The notes: generated by a model from the sequence alone, not told the origin. Shown: positions 1 through 6,261, numbered from the stretch's first letter. The stretch is DNA of 6,932 bases from Planctomycetales bacterium (GCA_007127495.1 SKZG01000163.1:1-6932), one strand, 5' to 3'. A program made the numbers and translations.

Positions 1-26
1 GTTTCCCGGTGCCGACGGCGACACTC

Positions 27-41
27 GGCGCGATACGCGCC
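27..41. repeat. Short GC-rich hairpin in leader of the XylR-like gene
   Basis: GGCGCG (27-32), a three-base ATA loop and CGCGCC (36-41) form a perfect 6-bp inverted repeat about 100 bases upstream of the regulator gene. A wider pairing is also possible between GTTTCC (1-6) and GGAAAC (53-58). No T-run follows, so a terminator is not supported. It could be an operator, the end of an upstream transcription unit, or chance in GC-rich DNA. Bases 1-138 hold no convincing coding region. Confidence 0.25.
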
Positions 42-138
42 GCGGGCGCGCCGGAAACGGCTCCGCGCGGGAACGAAACAACGGTTCACGATCACGCATG
101 CTCGGCCGCTTCAGCCCGTCAGCCTTGGGAGCCACATC

Positions 139-1314
139 ATGCCGATGCCTACCCCGCCTATGCCTGCCCTGCCGAATGTTGTCTTGTTGATCGAAACGTC
201 CAACGAGTATTGCCGGGGTCTATTGCAGGGAATTACCGCTTATGTGCGGGAGCATCGGCCTTGGTCGATCTATCTCCCGGAGCAGGGCCGTGGCGCCGCC
301 CCGCCGGGCTGGCTGAGACGTTGGAGTGGCGACGGGATCATTGCCCGCATCGAATCGACCCAAATCGCCCGCGCCGTGGCCGCCTCCCGCCTGCCCGCCG
401 TCGACGTCAGTGCCGCGCGCCTCCTGCCGGGCATCCCCTGGGTCGAAACCGACGACGAGGCGTTCAGCCGGGCGGCGGTCGACCACCTCTTGCAGCGAGG
501 GTTTCGCCACCTGGGCTTCTGCGGCGAGCCGCGGTTCAACTGGTCGAAGTGGCGACGCGAACACTTCGAGCGAATGGTCGAGCAGGCCGGCGCGGGGTGT
601 TACGTCTATGAATCGACGGCCACGGCCGAAAAGCCCGTATCCTACCAGCGCGAACACCAGCGCCTGGTGGCCTGGGTGCGGAAGCTGCCCAAGCCCATCG
701 GCGTGATGGCCTGCTACGACATCAAGGGGCAGCAATTGTTGGACGCCTGCCGCGATGCGGGCATTGCCGTGCCCGAAGAGGTGGCCGTCATCGGTGTGGA
801 CAACGACGAGTTGCTGTGCAACTTGGCCTTCCCGCCGCTGTCGAGCGTCATCCCCAACAAACACCGCACCGGCTATCAGGCGGCTGGGCTGCTGGCCCGC
901 ATGATGGCAGGCGAGAAGATCGGCGAGGAGGCCCATCGGGTTCCGCCCGTGGGTATCGCCACCCGCCAGTCGACCGATATTCTTGCCATCGACGATCCCG
1001 AGGTGGCCGTGGCGGTGCGGCTGATCCGCGCGCGGGCGTGCGAGGGGATCAACGTGGCTGGTTTACTGCGGGAAGTGCCGTTGACGCGCCGGGAGCTGGA
1101 AACCCGGTTCCGGCGGCTCCTCGGCTGCACGCCGCACGAGGAGATCGTTCGCGTGCGGATCGATCGGGTGAAGCAACTCCTGGCCGAGACCGACCTGACC
1201 ATGGTCAAGATCGCTCTACGTGCCGGCTATACCCACGTGGAATACATGAGCGCGGCGTTCAAGAAACGCGTGGGGCTGTCGCCACACCAGTATCGCAGGA
1301 CAGTCCAATCGTGA
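139..1314 (+). CDS. xylR: XylR-like transcriptional regulator (LacI-type sensor fused to AraC-type HTH)
   Basis: A 391-residue one-component regulator, almost the same length as E. coli XylR and alignable along its whole length. Residues about 11-280 form a periplasmic-binding-protein-like sugar sensor. Family landmarks there are GDGIIARI (64-71), VIGVDNDE (217-224), the GYQAAGLLARM segment (245-255) and the RQSTD block (276-280) that closes the domain. Residues about 288-387 form an AraC-type domain with two helix-turn-helix units, near 304-328 and 352-377, ending in the typical SPHQYRR. It should be a cytoplasmic sugar-responsive DNA-binding protein. ATG at 139 was chosen because GGGAG lies 7 bases upstream; in-frame ATGs at 145 and 160 are less well spaced. 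The gene converges on a truncated sugar isomerase remnant. No xylose genes are in view and planctomycetes carry many paralogues, so the ligand and targets are unknown and the symbol is only family-level. Confidence 0.9.
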   Translation: MPMPTPPMPALPNVVLLIETSNEYCRGLLQGITAYVREHRPWSIYLPEQGRGAAPPGWLRRWSGDGIIARIESTQIARAVAASRLPAVDVSAARLLPGIPWVETDDEAFSRAAVDHLLQRGFRHLGFCGEPRFNWSKWRREHFERMVEQAGAGCYVYESTATAEKPVSYQREHQRLVAWVRKLPKPIGVMACYDIKGQQLLDACRDAGIAVPEEVAVIGVDNDELLCNLAFPPLSSVIPNKHRTGYQAAGLLARMMAGEKIGEEAHRVPPVGIATRQSTDILAIDDPEVAVAVRLIRARACEGINVAGLLREVPLTRRELETRFRRLLGCTPHEEIVRVRIDRVKQLLAETDLTMVKIALRAGYTHVEYMSAAFKKRVGLSPHQYRRTVQS

Positions 1315-1352
1315 TGCGAAGCCGGCGGGTCAGCGCCTGTCGACGAGATGTA

Positions 1353-1366
1353 GCAAGGCTTCTTGC
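1353..1366. terminator. Weak hairpin between convergent genes
   Basis: GCAAG (1353-1357), a GCTT loop and CTTGC (1362-1366) form a 5-bp perfect stem about 40 bases after the XylR-like stop. CGAC (1341-1344) and GTCG (1367-1370) could extend it across an 8-base bulge. It lies between two converging reading frames, where a bidirectional terminator would make sense. There is no T-tract on either strand, so this is a weak candidate. Confidence 0.2.
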
Positions 1367-1434
1367 GTCGTCCGGCGGTCCTCGCTGCGATACGTGGTCG
1401 GCGATTGGGGCGATCGATCGGTTCCAGAATCTCG

Positions 1435-1839
1435 CTATTGGGGGCTATGCAAGCCGTTCACCCGCTGCGAAAGGTCGCGCAGGAAACGGCGGGCACGGCG
1501 GGCACGGCGGGCTCCGTCGAGCGTGGCGTGCTGGTCGGCCTGGCCGGCGACCTGCAGGATGATCGCGCCATGGAATCCGATCCGAACCATCTGCCGCAGC
1601 AGCCGAGGCCAGTCGATTCGGCCCTCGCCCGGCGGCAGATGATCGTCGCCCTTCCCGTGATTGTCTGTCGCATGCATCATCCAAAGATGGCCGGAGAGCT
1701 TATGCGCGACCGTCCGCAGGTCGCCGGAGAGTTGAGCATGGCCCGTGTCGAGGCAGATGCCGGCCTCCGTCGTTTCCAAAGCGCCACGGACCCAGAATAG
1801 ATCGCGCACCCGGCCGGAGAAAAGAGGCGGAGACATCAC
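1435..1839 (-). pseudogene. Truncated sugar phosphate isomerase/epimerase (xylose-isomerase-like TIM barrel), C-terminal part only
   Basis: The 134-residue frame matches the C-terminal half of the AP-endonuclease-2/xylose-isomerase-like TIM-barrel family, whose members are usually about 260-300 residues. Diagnostic stretches are GICLDTGHA (27-35, metal-site D31 and H34), a LWMMHATDN block (52-60, H56) and DDHLPPGEGRIDW (65-77). The barrel strands carrying the first metal-binding glutamate are missing. In the last barrel strand, where the family usually has a metal-binding Glu (LEL or LEV), this protein has Gln96 (ILQV). The frame opens with GTG then ATG, one base after the pfkB stop codon, so it could be translated by coupling as a remnant, but a working isomerase is unlikely. 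The C-terminus has an Ala-Arg-Arg triplet repeat encoded by a 9-bp tandem DNA repeat. Family assignment is confident; calling it a pseudogene is inference from the missing half and the E-to-Q change. Confidence 0.65.
1486..1512. repeat. Three perfect tandem copies of a 9-bp unit (ACGGCGGGC)
   Basis: Three head-to-tail copies of ACGGCGGGC run from 1486 to 1512 and are in frame with the truncated isomerase on the minus strand, where each copy encodes Ala-Arg-Arg. This looks like slippage expansion in sequence under weak constraint and fits decay of the host reading frame. Confidence 0.85.
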
Positions 1840-1840
1840 T

Positions 1841-2764
1841 TCATTGCATTTCCCGATAGAGCCGTTCGGTGTCGTCGCGGCGGCATAGTTCCGTTCCGCC
1901 GGTCATGACGGCGGCAGAACCGGCCGCAACCCCGAATCGCAGGGCCTCCTCGAGCGGCTTGCCCTGGGACAGGGCGAACACGAGCCCCGCCACCGTGCTA
2001 TCGCCTGCACCCACTTTGCTTCGGATACTCACGGTGGGTGCGCGCACGTGCTGGTGGTCGTCGGCGGTTGTCAACACGGCGCCGCCGGAGCCCAGCGAGG
2101 TGACGATCGCCTCGATGTTCCCTCGATCGATCAACGAGCGGGCTACGTCCCGAATCTGTGCATCATCCTCCACTTCGCGGCCCGCCAATTGCCCCAACTC
2201 GCGCATGTTCGGCTTGACCAGGTAAACAGGCGCCTCCAAGCCGCGCTGCAACGGGCCTCCGCTGGTGTCCAGTACCACCCGGCATGAAGAAGGCATGGCC
2301 TCGGCCACACGCGCATAGAAGCCCTCGTCGACACCCGGTGGCAAGCTGCCGCTAAGGATCAAGTAGTCCGGCGGCGGATCGATGGCGTGGAGCGCGTCGA
2401 CGCACGCCTGAACTTCGTGGGTGTCCAACCGGGCGCCGGGCATCCCGAACCGATATTGCCGATCGCTGGAGCGTTCATATACGATCAGGTTTTCGCGGGT
2501 ATGCGCTCGGATTTCAAGTGGATGGTGAGCGACGCCCTCGTCGTCGAGCAACTGCTTGAGCAACTGCCCGATCGGGCCGCCGCAGGCCCAATAGGCCTCA
2601 ACGCTGCCGCCCAGTTCGGCAATGGCGCGCGCAACGTTCAGGCCACCGCCGCCTGGGTGATACTCGGGCTCCTCGCAACGTAGCTTGCGTTCGGCAACCA
2701 CTTGTTCAACCGTGCTGTTCTTGTCGACGGCCGGATTGACCGTAAGGGTGACGATGGAAGGCAT
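1841..2764 (-). CDS. pfkB: 6-phosphofructokinase II-type sugar kinase (PfkB/ribokinase family)
   Basis: A 307-residue cytoplasmic kinase closely resembling E. coli PfkB (309 residues) along its whole length. It probably phosphorylates fructose-6-phosphate with ATP at the committed step of glycolysis; related family members use fructose-1-phosphate or tagatose-6-phosphate. Visible landmarks are the N-terminal TLTVNPAVDK with D14 and the KLRC segment with K27 (both match E. coli substrate contacts), PGGGGLNVARAI (38-49), SGSLPPG (118-124), KPN (184-186) and the nucleotide-site signature VGAGDS (251-256) with catalytic base D255. The C-terminal FGVAAGSAA is also typical. A further in-frame TTG lies 60 bases upstream at 2824, but ATG at 2764 is preferred because AGGA sits 6 bases upstream and homology begins there. 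It is divergent from ftsH and has an exact -24/-12 site upstream at 2912-2927. A truncated isomerase frame begins one base after its stop. Confidence 0.93.
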   Translation of the reverse strand: MPSIVTLTVNPAVDKNSTVEQVVAERKLRCEEPEYHPGGGGLNVARAIAELGGSVEAYWACGGPIGQLLKQLLDDEGVAHHPLEIRAHTRENLIVYERSSDRQYRFGMPGARLDTHEVQACVDALHAIDPPPDYLILSGSLPPGVDEGFYARVAEAMPSSCRVVLDTSGGPLQRGLEAPVYLVKPNMRELGQLAGREVEDDAQIRDVARSLIDRGNIEAIVTSLGSGGAVLTTADDHQHVRAPTVSIRSKVGAGDSTVAGLVFALSQGKPLEEALRFGVAAGSAAVMTGGTELCRRDDTERLYREMQ

Positions 2765-2770
2765 GATGGA

Positions 2771-2774
2771 TCCT
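2771..2774 (-). promoter_or_regulatory. Ribosome binding site fixing the pfkB start
   Basis: On the minus strand AGGA (2774-2771) lies 6 bases before the ATG at 2764. The upstream in-frame TTG at 2824 has no purine-rich sequence at the right distance, so this site supports the 307-residue product. Confidence 0.65.
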
Positions 2775-2867
2775 GTAGGTGTTCGAGGTCGAATACTATG
2801 GGGATGGAACGCGGCTGCGCGCAAGCCCGCGCGTCAACCCCGATCTTCTTTCGGCCCAAGCGGGCGG

Positions 2868-2897
2868 TGCCGTCAGAGCGCTCCGGTCGAACGGGCA
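2868..2897. repeat. Imperfect dyad in pfkB leader, possible ftsH upstream activator site
   Basis: TGCCGT (2868-2873) and ACGGGCA (2891-2897) are inverted with a one-base bulge, around the palindrome GAGCGCTC (2876-2883). It lies about 154 bp upstream of the ftsH -24 element, similar to the osmC/pfpI dyad spacing. The two halves do not share an exact centre and the sequence is not clearly the same as that dyad, so this is tentative. Confidence 0.2.
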
Positions 2898-2911
2898 GTA
2901 GCCGTCTATCG

Positions 2912-2927
2912 TGCAAACATCGTGCCA
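2912..2927 (-). promoter_or_regulatory. Sigma-54 (-24/-12) promoter of pfkB, exact consensus
   Basis: Read on the minus strand, this is TGGCACGATGTTTGCA, an exact match to the sigma-54 consensus TGGCACRNNNNTTGCW. GG is at 2926-2925, GC at 2914-2913, with the required spacing. Transcription should start near 2901, giving a leader of about 137 nt before the pfkB ATG. The element is backed against the ftsH promoter, with about 107 bp between their -24 ends. Transcription from it needs an AAA+ enhancer-binding activator, which is not encoded in the window. Confidence 0.75.
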
Positions 2928-3034
2928 TTAAGCTGGAAGCGGTGCGGCCCCCCACAATAGCCTGAAGCGGCACACGGCGGGTTTTGTCACTTCGTTCAGC
3001 CTTCCCCAGCAGGGTTCCCCATCGCGCAGCCCGG

Positions 3035-3050
3035 CGGCATGAGAATTGCA
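3035..3050 (+). promoter_or_regulatory. Sigma-54 (-24/-12) promoter of ftsH, near consensus
   Basis: CGGCATGAGAATTGCA matches TGGCACRNNNNTTGCW except at the first and sixth bases. The GG (3036-3037) and GC (3048-3049) that matter most are kept at correct spacing, and the -12 half with its spacer (GAGAATTGC) is identical to that of the pfpI promoter. Predicted start is near 3061, giving a leader of about 48 nt to the ATG at 3109. It is the weakest of the four sites by sequence but is supported by position and by likeness to the pfpI site. Confidence 0.55.
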
Positions 3051-3093
3051 CCGCCAGGGGCACTGCGCGCAAAACAACTGAAACGTGATGCCC

Positions 3094-3100
3094 GAGGGAG
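3094..3100 (+). promoter_or_regulatory. Ribosome binding site fixing the ftsH start
   Basis: GAGGGAG (3094-3100) is followed by 8 bases and then ATG at 3109. The earlier in-frame GTG (3085) and ATG (3088) precede this site and have no comparable purine-rich sequence, so the start at 3109 is preferred. Confidence 0.7.
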
Positions 3101-3108
3101 ACCAGCCA

Positions 3109-5061
3109 ATGGAACACGGCCAGCACGAAGAACGCCGCCGCGACGAAGCAAGTCGGCAGGGCGATGGCCTTCAGGACGGACCTGGGGAGACGAAACTCGC
3201 CCCCACGTCTTCCGGTCCGCCGAGGGGATGGATCGTCTGGCTCCTGCTCCTTGGGGTCTTCGTCGCTGCGCTGCTCTACCAATACCGCGACGACCGGCAG
3301 GAATTGCCAAGCTGGGCCGCATTCCGGCAGATTGCACAACGGGATGGCTTCGTTGAAGGAAGCATCGTCTTGCATAACAATCGAATCGAAGCCGCAATGA
3401 AACCAGACTTTACTTTCGAAGATGTCAAGGAAGAGACGGAAGAGGAGTTGACGGTCCAGCTCCCCATCGACGAGCAGAATCGCGAGTTCTACCTGACGCG
3501 GCTCGACGAACTCGACATCGCATGGCGCGATGAAACCAGCGAGGTCATGTGGCCGACCGTGTTGCTGATGTGGTCGCCGCTCCTGCTGCTGCTGTTGCTC
3601 GGCGCTTGGGCCGTCGCGCGCACCCAAAAGATGGCCGAGGCCGGCCCGGCCGGCATGTTCGGGAAGTTCGCCCGGTCGCGGCACCGGGTCTCCTCCAAAG
3701 GGAGTACAGGCGTCACTTTGGACGACATTGCGGGGGTCGATGAGGCCAAGGCGGAAGTCAACGAGTTGATCGATTTTCTCAAGCGCCCGCAACGGTTCGA
3801 GGCCCTCGGTGCCCGCCCTCCGCGCGGCGTCCTGTTGCAAGGGCCTCCGGGGTGCGGCAAAACCCTGCTGGCCCGCGCCATTGCCGGCGAGGCCGACGTC
3901 CCGTTTTTCTCCATTTCGGGTTCGGATTTCATGGAGATGTTCGTCGGTGTGGGTGCAAGTCGGGTGCGCGACCTTTTCGCGAACGCGAAACGCAACGCGC
4001 CAAGCATTATCTTCCTTGATGAGATCGACTCTGTCGGCCGCAAGCGCGGTGGCGAGGCCAACATCGGCGGCGGCCATGGTGAGCGGGAACAGACGCTCAA
4101 CGCCATCCTCTCCGAGATGGACGGGTTCGAGCCGAGCGATCAAGTCATCGTCATTGCTGCGACCAATCGCCCCGACGTGCTCGACCCCGCTTTGACCCGA
4201 CGGGGGCGATTTGATCGTCCGGTGACCGTTCCGTTGCCCGATGTCCGGGGCAGGAAGGGCATCCTGCATATCCACGCGGGGCGGGTGCGCTTGGGTGACG
4301 ACGTCGACCTGGAGGAACTCGCCCGCTCCACGCCCATGTTTTCCGGCGCCGACCTGGCGGCGCTGGTCAACGAGGCCGCGATCCTTGCGGCGGTCAAGGG
4401 CGAGAATCGGGTGCGGATGGACAGCTTCCGCGAAGCGCGCGACAAAGTCCGCTTCGGCCGCGCAATGAAGAGCCGGGAAATCGAAGAGGAGCAACGGATG
4501 AAAAGCGCCTACCACGAGGCCGGCCACGCGATCGTGCAAGTGATGCTCGAACATGCCGACCCCATCGAAAAGGTCACCATCGTGCCACGTGGCCAGGCCC
4601 TCGGCGGCACCTTCGCCCTGCCCGAAAAAGACCGTTACAGCCTCGGACGACAATACCTCAAAGCGACCATGCGGGTCGCCTGCGCCGGCCGAATCGCTGA
4701 GGCGGAGCAAAGCGGCGACCTGTCCTCCGGCGCCGCCGACGACATCAAGCGCGTTACCGCCATGGCCCGGAAAATGGTGCTCGAATGGGGCATGTCGGAG
4801 CGCCTCGGGTTCGTCCAATATGCCTCGGAAGAGCAGTTTCCGGCCCAATCCCCGTTCGGCGAGCGGTCGGAACGGCTTATCGCGGAGGCAGACGAGGAAG
4901 TCCGGCGGGTGGTGGGCGAAGCGTATGACGACGCGGAGCGGATTGTCAAACAACGTTGGGATGCTGTGGTCGCGGTGGCCGAGGCGTTGCTCGAAAAAGA
5001 AAGCCTCCTGGCTGATGAGGTCCATCGCCTCGTGGGAAAGAAGTCGGACAAAGACCGTTGA
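3109..5061 (+). CDS. ftsH: ATP-dependent zinc metalloprotease FtsH (membrane AAA+ protease)
   Basis: A 650-residue inner-membrane AAA+ protease that extracts and degrades membrane and unstable cytosolic proteins as a hexamer. A charged 40-residue N-terminal tail precedes TM1 (about 41-57). An extracytoplasmic domain follows (about 58-145), then TM2 (about 147-170). The AAA module has Walker A GPPGCGKT (245-252), pore motif FVGVG (278-282), Walker B IIFLDEID (300-307), and the second region of homology ATNRPD (351-356) with arginine fingers R367 and R370. The M41 peptidase domain has HEAGH (469-473: ligands H469 and H473, catalytic E470), with D545 in SSGAADDI as the likely third zinc ligand, so all active-site residues are present. 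Departures from the usual sequence are Cys for Thr in Walker A and RRGRFDR in place of RPGRFDR. Many bacteria carry several FtsH paralogues. This one, divergent from pfkB with its own -24/-12 element, may be a stress-induced extra copy; that is inference. Confidence 0.95.
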   Translation: MEHGQHEERRRDEASRQGDGLQDGPGETKLAPTSSGPPRGWIVWLLLLGVFVAALLYQYRDDRQELPSWAAFRQIAQRDGFVEGSIVLHNNRIEAAMKPDFTFEDVKEETEEELTVQLPIDEQNREFYLTRLDELDIAWRDETSEVMWPTVLLMWSPLLLLLLLGAWAVARTQKMAEAGPAGMFGKFARSRHRVSSKGSTGVTLDDIAGVDEAKAEVNELIDFLKRPQRFEALGARPPRGVLLQGPPGCGKTLLARAIAGEADVPFFSISGSDFMEMFVGVGASRVRDLFANAKRNAPSIIFLDEIDSVGRKRGGEANIGGGHGEREQTLNAILSEMDGFEPSDQVIVIAATNRPDVLDPALTRRGRFDRPVTVPLPDVRGRKGILHIHAGRVRLGDDVDLEELARSTPMFSGADLAALVNEAAILAAVKGENRVRMDSFREARDKVRFGRAMKSREIEEEQRMKSAYHEAGHAIVQVMLEHADPIEKVTIVPRGQALGGTFALPEKDRYSLGRQYLKATMRVACAGRIAEAEQSGDLSSGAADDIKRVTAMARKMVLEWGMSERLGFVQYASEEQFPAQSPFGERSERLIAEADEEVRRVVGEAYDDAERIVKQRWDAVVAVAEALLEKESLLADEVHRLVGKKSDKDR

Positions 5062-5458
5062 CGGGAAATGAGCCACCGCCCAGCCGGGTGGGCCACGCAG
5101 GACGGGCACGACAACATGTCGCCGACGGCGGCAGCTTGACGCACCCCGTGTTTGTCTGAATGCTCAGCTTGGCCTTGGCTACCTGCTTTGGCGGGGCGTG
5201 GAGCCGCACCGGAGCCATGGCGTTGTGGCGCCGGCATGCGTCATGCGACCGGCGACTTACCCTCGCTGTGACTAAATCAGCCATTTATTCCCTCGCGAGC
5301 CCTAAGCCGCTCCCGGACTCGGCCAGCGACAAGAACTCGCGCATGCCGCTGGGAACAACTGCACAGCCACGGTGGCCAGCAGCATGCCCATCCTTCATTT
5401 CAACATTGCTCACGGTATCACTCCTTGCAATTCTGGTTCAAAGGACTCGCTTCTGGTA
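5062..5458. other. Intergenic region between ftsH and osmC 3' ends
   Basis: About 400 bases separate the two converging genes. No recognised protein is encoded on either strand, apart from one possible small ORF (5285-5413, -). CGCCGG (5229-5234) and CCGGCG (5249-5254) form a 6-bp inverted repeat with a 14-base loop, and within it GCATG (5234-5238) and CATGC (5242-5246) offer an alternative tight hairpin. GCCCA (5079-5083) and TGGGC (5089-5093) form a 5-bp stem just after the ftsH stop. None has a T-run, so terminator calls are weak. Confidence 0.5.
5285..5413 (-). CDS. Possible 42-residue small protein downstream of osmC
   Basis: A GTG-started frame on the minus strand encodes 42 residues beginning (M)SNVEMKDGHAAGH and ending in TAA. 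Its main support is a perfect AAGGAG Shine-Dalgarno sequence (minus strand, 5426-5421) placed 7 bases before the start codon. It begins about 45 bases after the osmC stop, so it could be the second gene of an osmC transcript. No family is recognised, and no signal peptide or membrane segment is visible. Third-codon GC is only moderately high (about two thirds by hand count), weaker than expected for a native gene here. It may be a real small protein, the start of a decayed gene, or chance. Confidence 0.3.
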   Translation of the reverse strand: MSNVEMKDGHAAGHRGCAVVPSGMREFLSLAESGSGLGLARE

Positions 5459-5893
5459 TTAATGCCCGCTGAGCAGCCGGGCGTTCAGCGAGATGTCGGC
5501 AGCGGAAAGGACCTTGGAAACCGGGCAACCTTGTTTGGCCGCTTGTGCGATGCGCTGGAAGGTTGCGTCGTCGACACCGGGCACGTCGGCCTCGGTTTCC
5601 AATTCGATCTTCGGGATGACGAAGCCGTCGGAACTTTTCTCCAGATGCACCTTGGCGGTCGTGGCAACGCGAACGGGCGGGTGGCCGGCTTCGCCCAACT
5701 CGTGGGCCAACGCCATGGAGAAACAGCCGGCGTGCGCGGCGCCGATCAACTCCTCCGGGTTGGTCCCAGAACCGTCTTCAAATCGGGAGGTGAAGCTGTA
5801 GGGCGCTTCCAGGCCCCCGGTTCCGAGAGACATCGTGCCTTGACCTTGCTCCAGGTTGCCCTCCCAGGCGGCACATGCTTTTCGAATAGCCAT
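5459..5893 (-). CDS. osmC: OsmC family peroxiredoxin (organic hydroperoxide reductase)
   Basis: A 144-residue cytoplasmic thiol peroxidase, one residue longer than E. coli OsmC (143) and alignable end to end. It should reduce organic hydroperoxides through a cysteine pair. C57 in the GAAHAGCFSMAL block (51-62) is the peroxidatic cysteine and C123 in QGCPVSKVL (121-129) the resolving one. R37 and the GTNPEELIGAAHAG stretch with E47/E48 match the residues that surround the active site in the family. N-terminal KACAAWEG and C-terminal SLNARL also fit. Start ATG at 5893 has GGAG 9 bases upstream. The gene is divergent from the PfpI-family gene, and both have sigma-54-type promoters at nearly equal distance from a central dyad. 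The sequence suggests OsmC rather than Ohr because it keeps the EELIGAAHA(A/G)CFSMAL signature. Confidence 0.95.
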   Translation of the reverse strand: MAIRKACAAWEGNLEQGQGTMSLGTGGLEAPYSFTSRFEDGSGTNPEELIGAAHAGCFSMALAHELGEAGHPPVRVATTAKVHLEKSSDGFVIPKIELETEADVPGVDDATFQRIAQAAKQGCPVSKVLSAADISLNARLLSGH

Positions 5894-5948
5894 CGATCAA
5901 TGCTCCTATGTGAAAGCCATGGTTACGGACCGTGTGGCGATTCAGACT

Positions 5949-5964
5949 AGCAAGCGGTGTGCCA
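5949..5964 (-). promoter_or_regulatory. Sigma-54 (-24/-12) promoter of osmC, exact consensus
   Basis: Read on the minus strand, this is TGGCACACCGCTTGCT, an exact match to TGGCACRNNNNTTGCW. GG is at 5963-5962 and GC at 5951-5950. Predicted transcription start is near 5938, giving a leader of about 45 nt before the osmC ATG at 5893. Its -12 half lies inside one arm of an 8-bp inverted repeat (5950-5957 with 5988-5995). Confidence 0.8.
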
Positions 5965-5995
5965 CGTCGGTGTGGAAATGACGAACCCCGCTTGC
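5950..5995. repeat. 8-bp inverted repeat overlapping the osmC -12 element
   Basis: GCAAGCGG (5950-5957) and CCGCTTGC (5988-5995) are perfect inverted copies separated by 30 bases. The left arm covers the -12 part of the osmC promoter and the right arm lies upstream of its -24. It could be a repressor operator or a chance repeat of promoter sequence. Confidence 0.4.
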
Positions 5996-6094
5996 GTTCG
6001 GCCGATCAGAGCAGAACTCGGGACTTCTGCCTCCGGTCCTACGGCTTTGCTTTGGACGGCACACGGCCGGCCAGACGGCCGAGTGGGCCGCGAT

Positions 6095-6136
6095 TGCGAC
6101 AGCCTGGCAGTCACGCTGCCAATTTGTCGCAGCGTG
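6095..6136. promoter_or_regulatory. Large interrupted dyad, candidate shared enhancer (UAS) for osmC and pfpI
   Basis: TGCGACA (6095-6101) and TGTCGCA (6125-6131) enclose TGGCAG (6105-6110) and CTGCCA (6116-6121). Both pairs share the same centre at 6113, so 26 of 37 bases are in perfect two-fold symmetry. The inner TGGCAG-N5-CTGCCA has the 17-bp layout of NtrC-type sites. A second, overlapping dyad, CACGCTGC (6112-6119) with GCAGCGTG (6129-6136), is centred at 6124, 11 bp away, about one helical turn. The main centre is about 150 bp from the osmC -24 and about 141 bp from the pfpI -24, the usual range for sigma-54 enhancers. No T-run follows and no gene ends here, so a terminator is unlikely. 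Binding by an activator is inference. Confidence 0.6.
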
Positions 6137-6230
6137 GGGTCCATGTTGCCGGGAATGGCGAGGCGCTCCAGAGGCGGTTTCCGGGCGGGCGTGCCGGTGG
6201 GGCGGGGTGCCGAGCGAACCTCTAAATTTA

Positions 6231-6261
6231 CTGGCACGAGCTGGCACGAGCTTGGCACGAG
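6231..6261 (+). repeat. Three near-tandem copies of TGGCACGAG at the pfpI promoter
   Basis: TGGCACGAG occurs at 6232-6240, 6242-6250 and 6253-6261, spaced 10 and 11 bp, so all lie on about the same helical face. The third copy supplies the -24 half of the pfpI promoter. The second copy plus downstream bases reads TGGCACG-AGCT-TGGC, itself only one base from a complete sigma-54 site, so two overlapping promoters are possible. Confidence 0.8.

Noticed and set aside
220..936. 238-codon minus-strand frame opposite the XylR-like gene
   Set aside because: The plus-strand frame aligns with XylR along its whole length; the antisense product has no recognisable domain.
816..1562. 248-codon plus-strand frame overlapping the end of the XylR-like gene and the intergenic region
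   Set aside because: It is an alternative frame of the HTH domain running on by lack of stops; its composition is Arg/Gly/Ala-rich low complexity with no family match.
2785..2826. Possible sigma-70 promoter for pfkB (TTGCGC and TAGTAT on the minus strand)
   Set aside because: The gap between the hexamers is about 20 bases, longer than the usual 16-18, and both match poorly.
2638..5109. An 823-codon open frame on the minus strand antisense to ftsH
   Set aside because: It mirrors ftsH codon by codon, matches no known family, also crosses the pfkB start region and the divergent promoters, and is the kind of frame GC-rich coding bias produces opposite a real gene.
4946..5284. 112-codon minus-strand frame starting at the TAA of the small ORF
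   Set aside because: It runs antisense into the conserved 3' end of ftsH and has no family resemblance, though the TAAATG arrangement was noted.
5426..5443. AGAATTGCA on the minus strand, resembling a -12 element before the small ORF
   Set aside because: No GG lies at the required position for the -24 half, so it is not a sigma-54 promoter.
6095..6131. Reading the central dyad as a Rho-independent terminator
   Set aside because: No T-run on either side and no gene ends nearby; both flanking genes start away from it.
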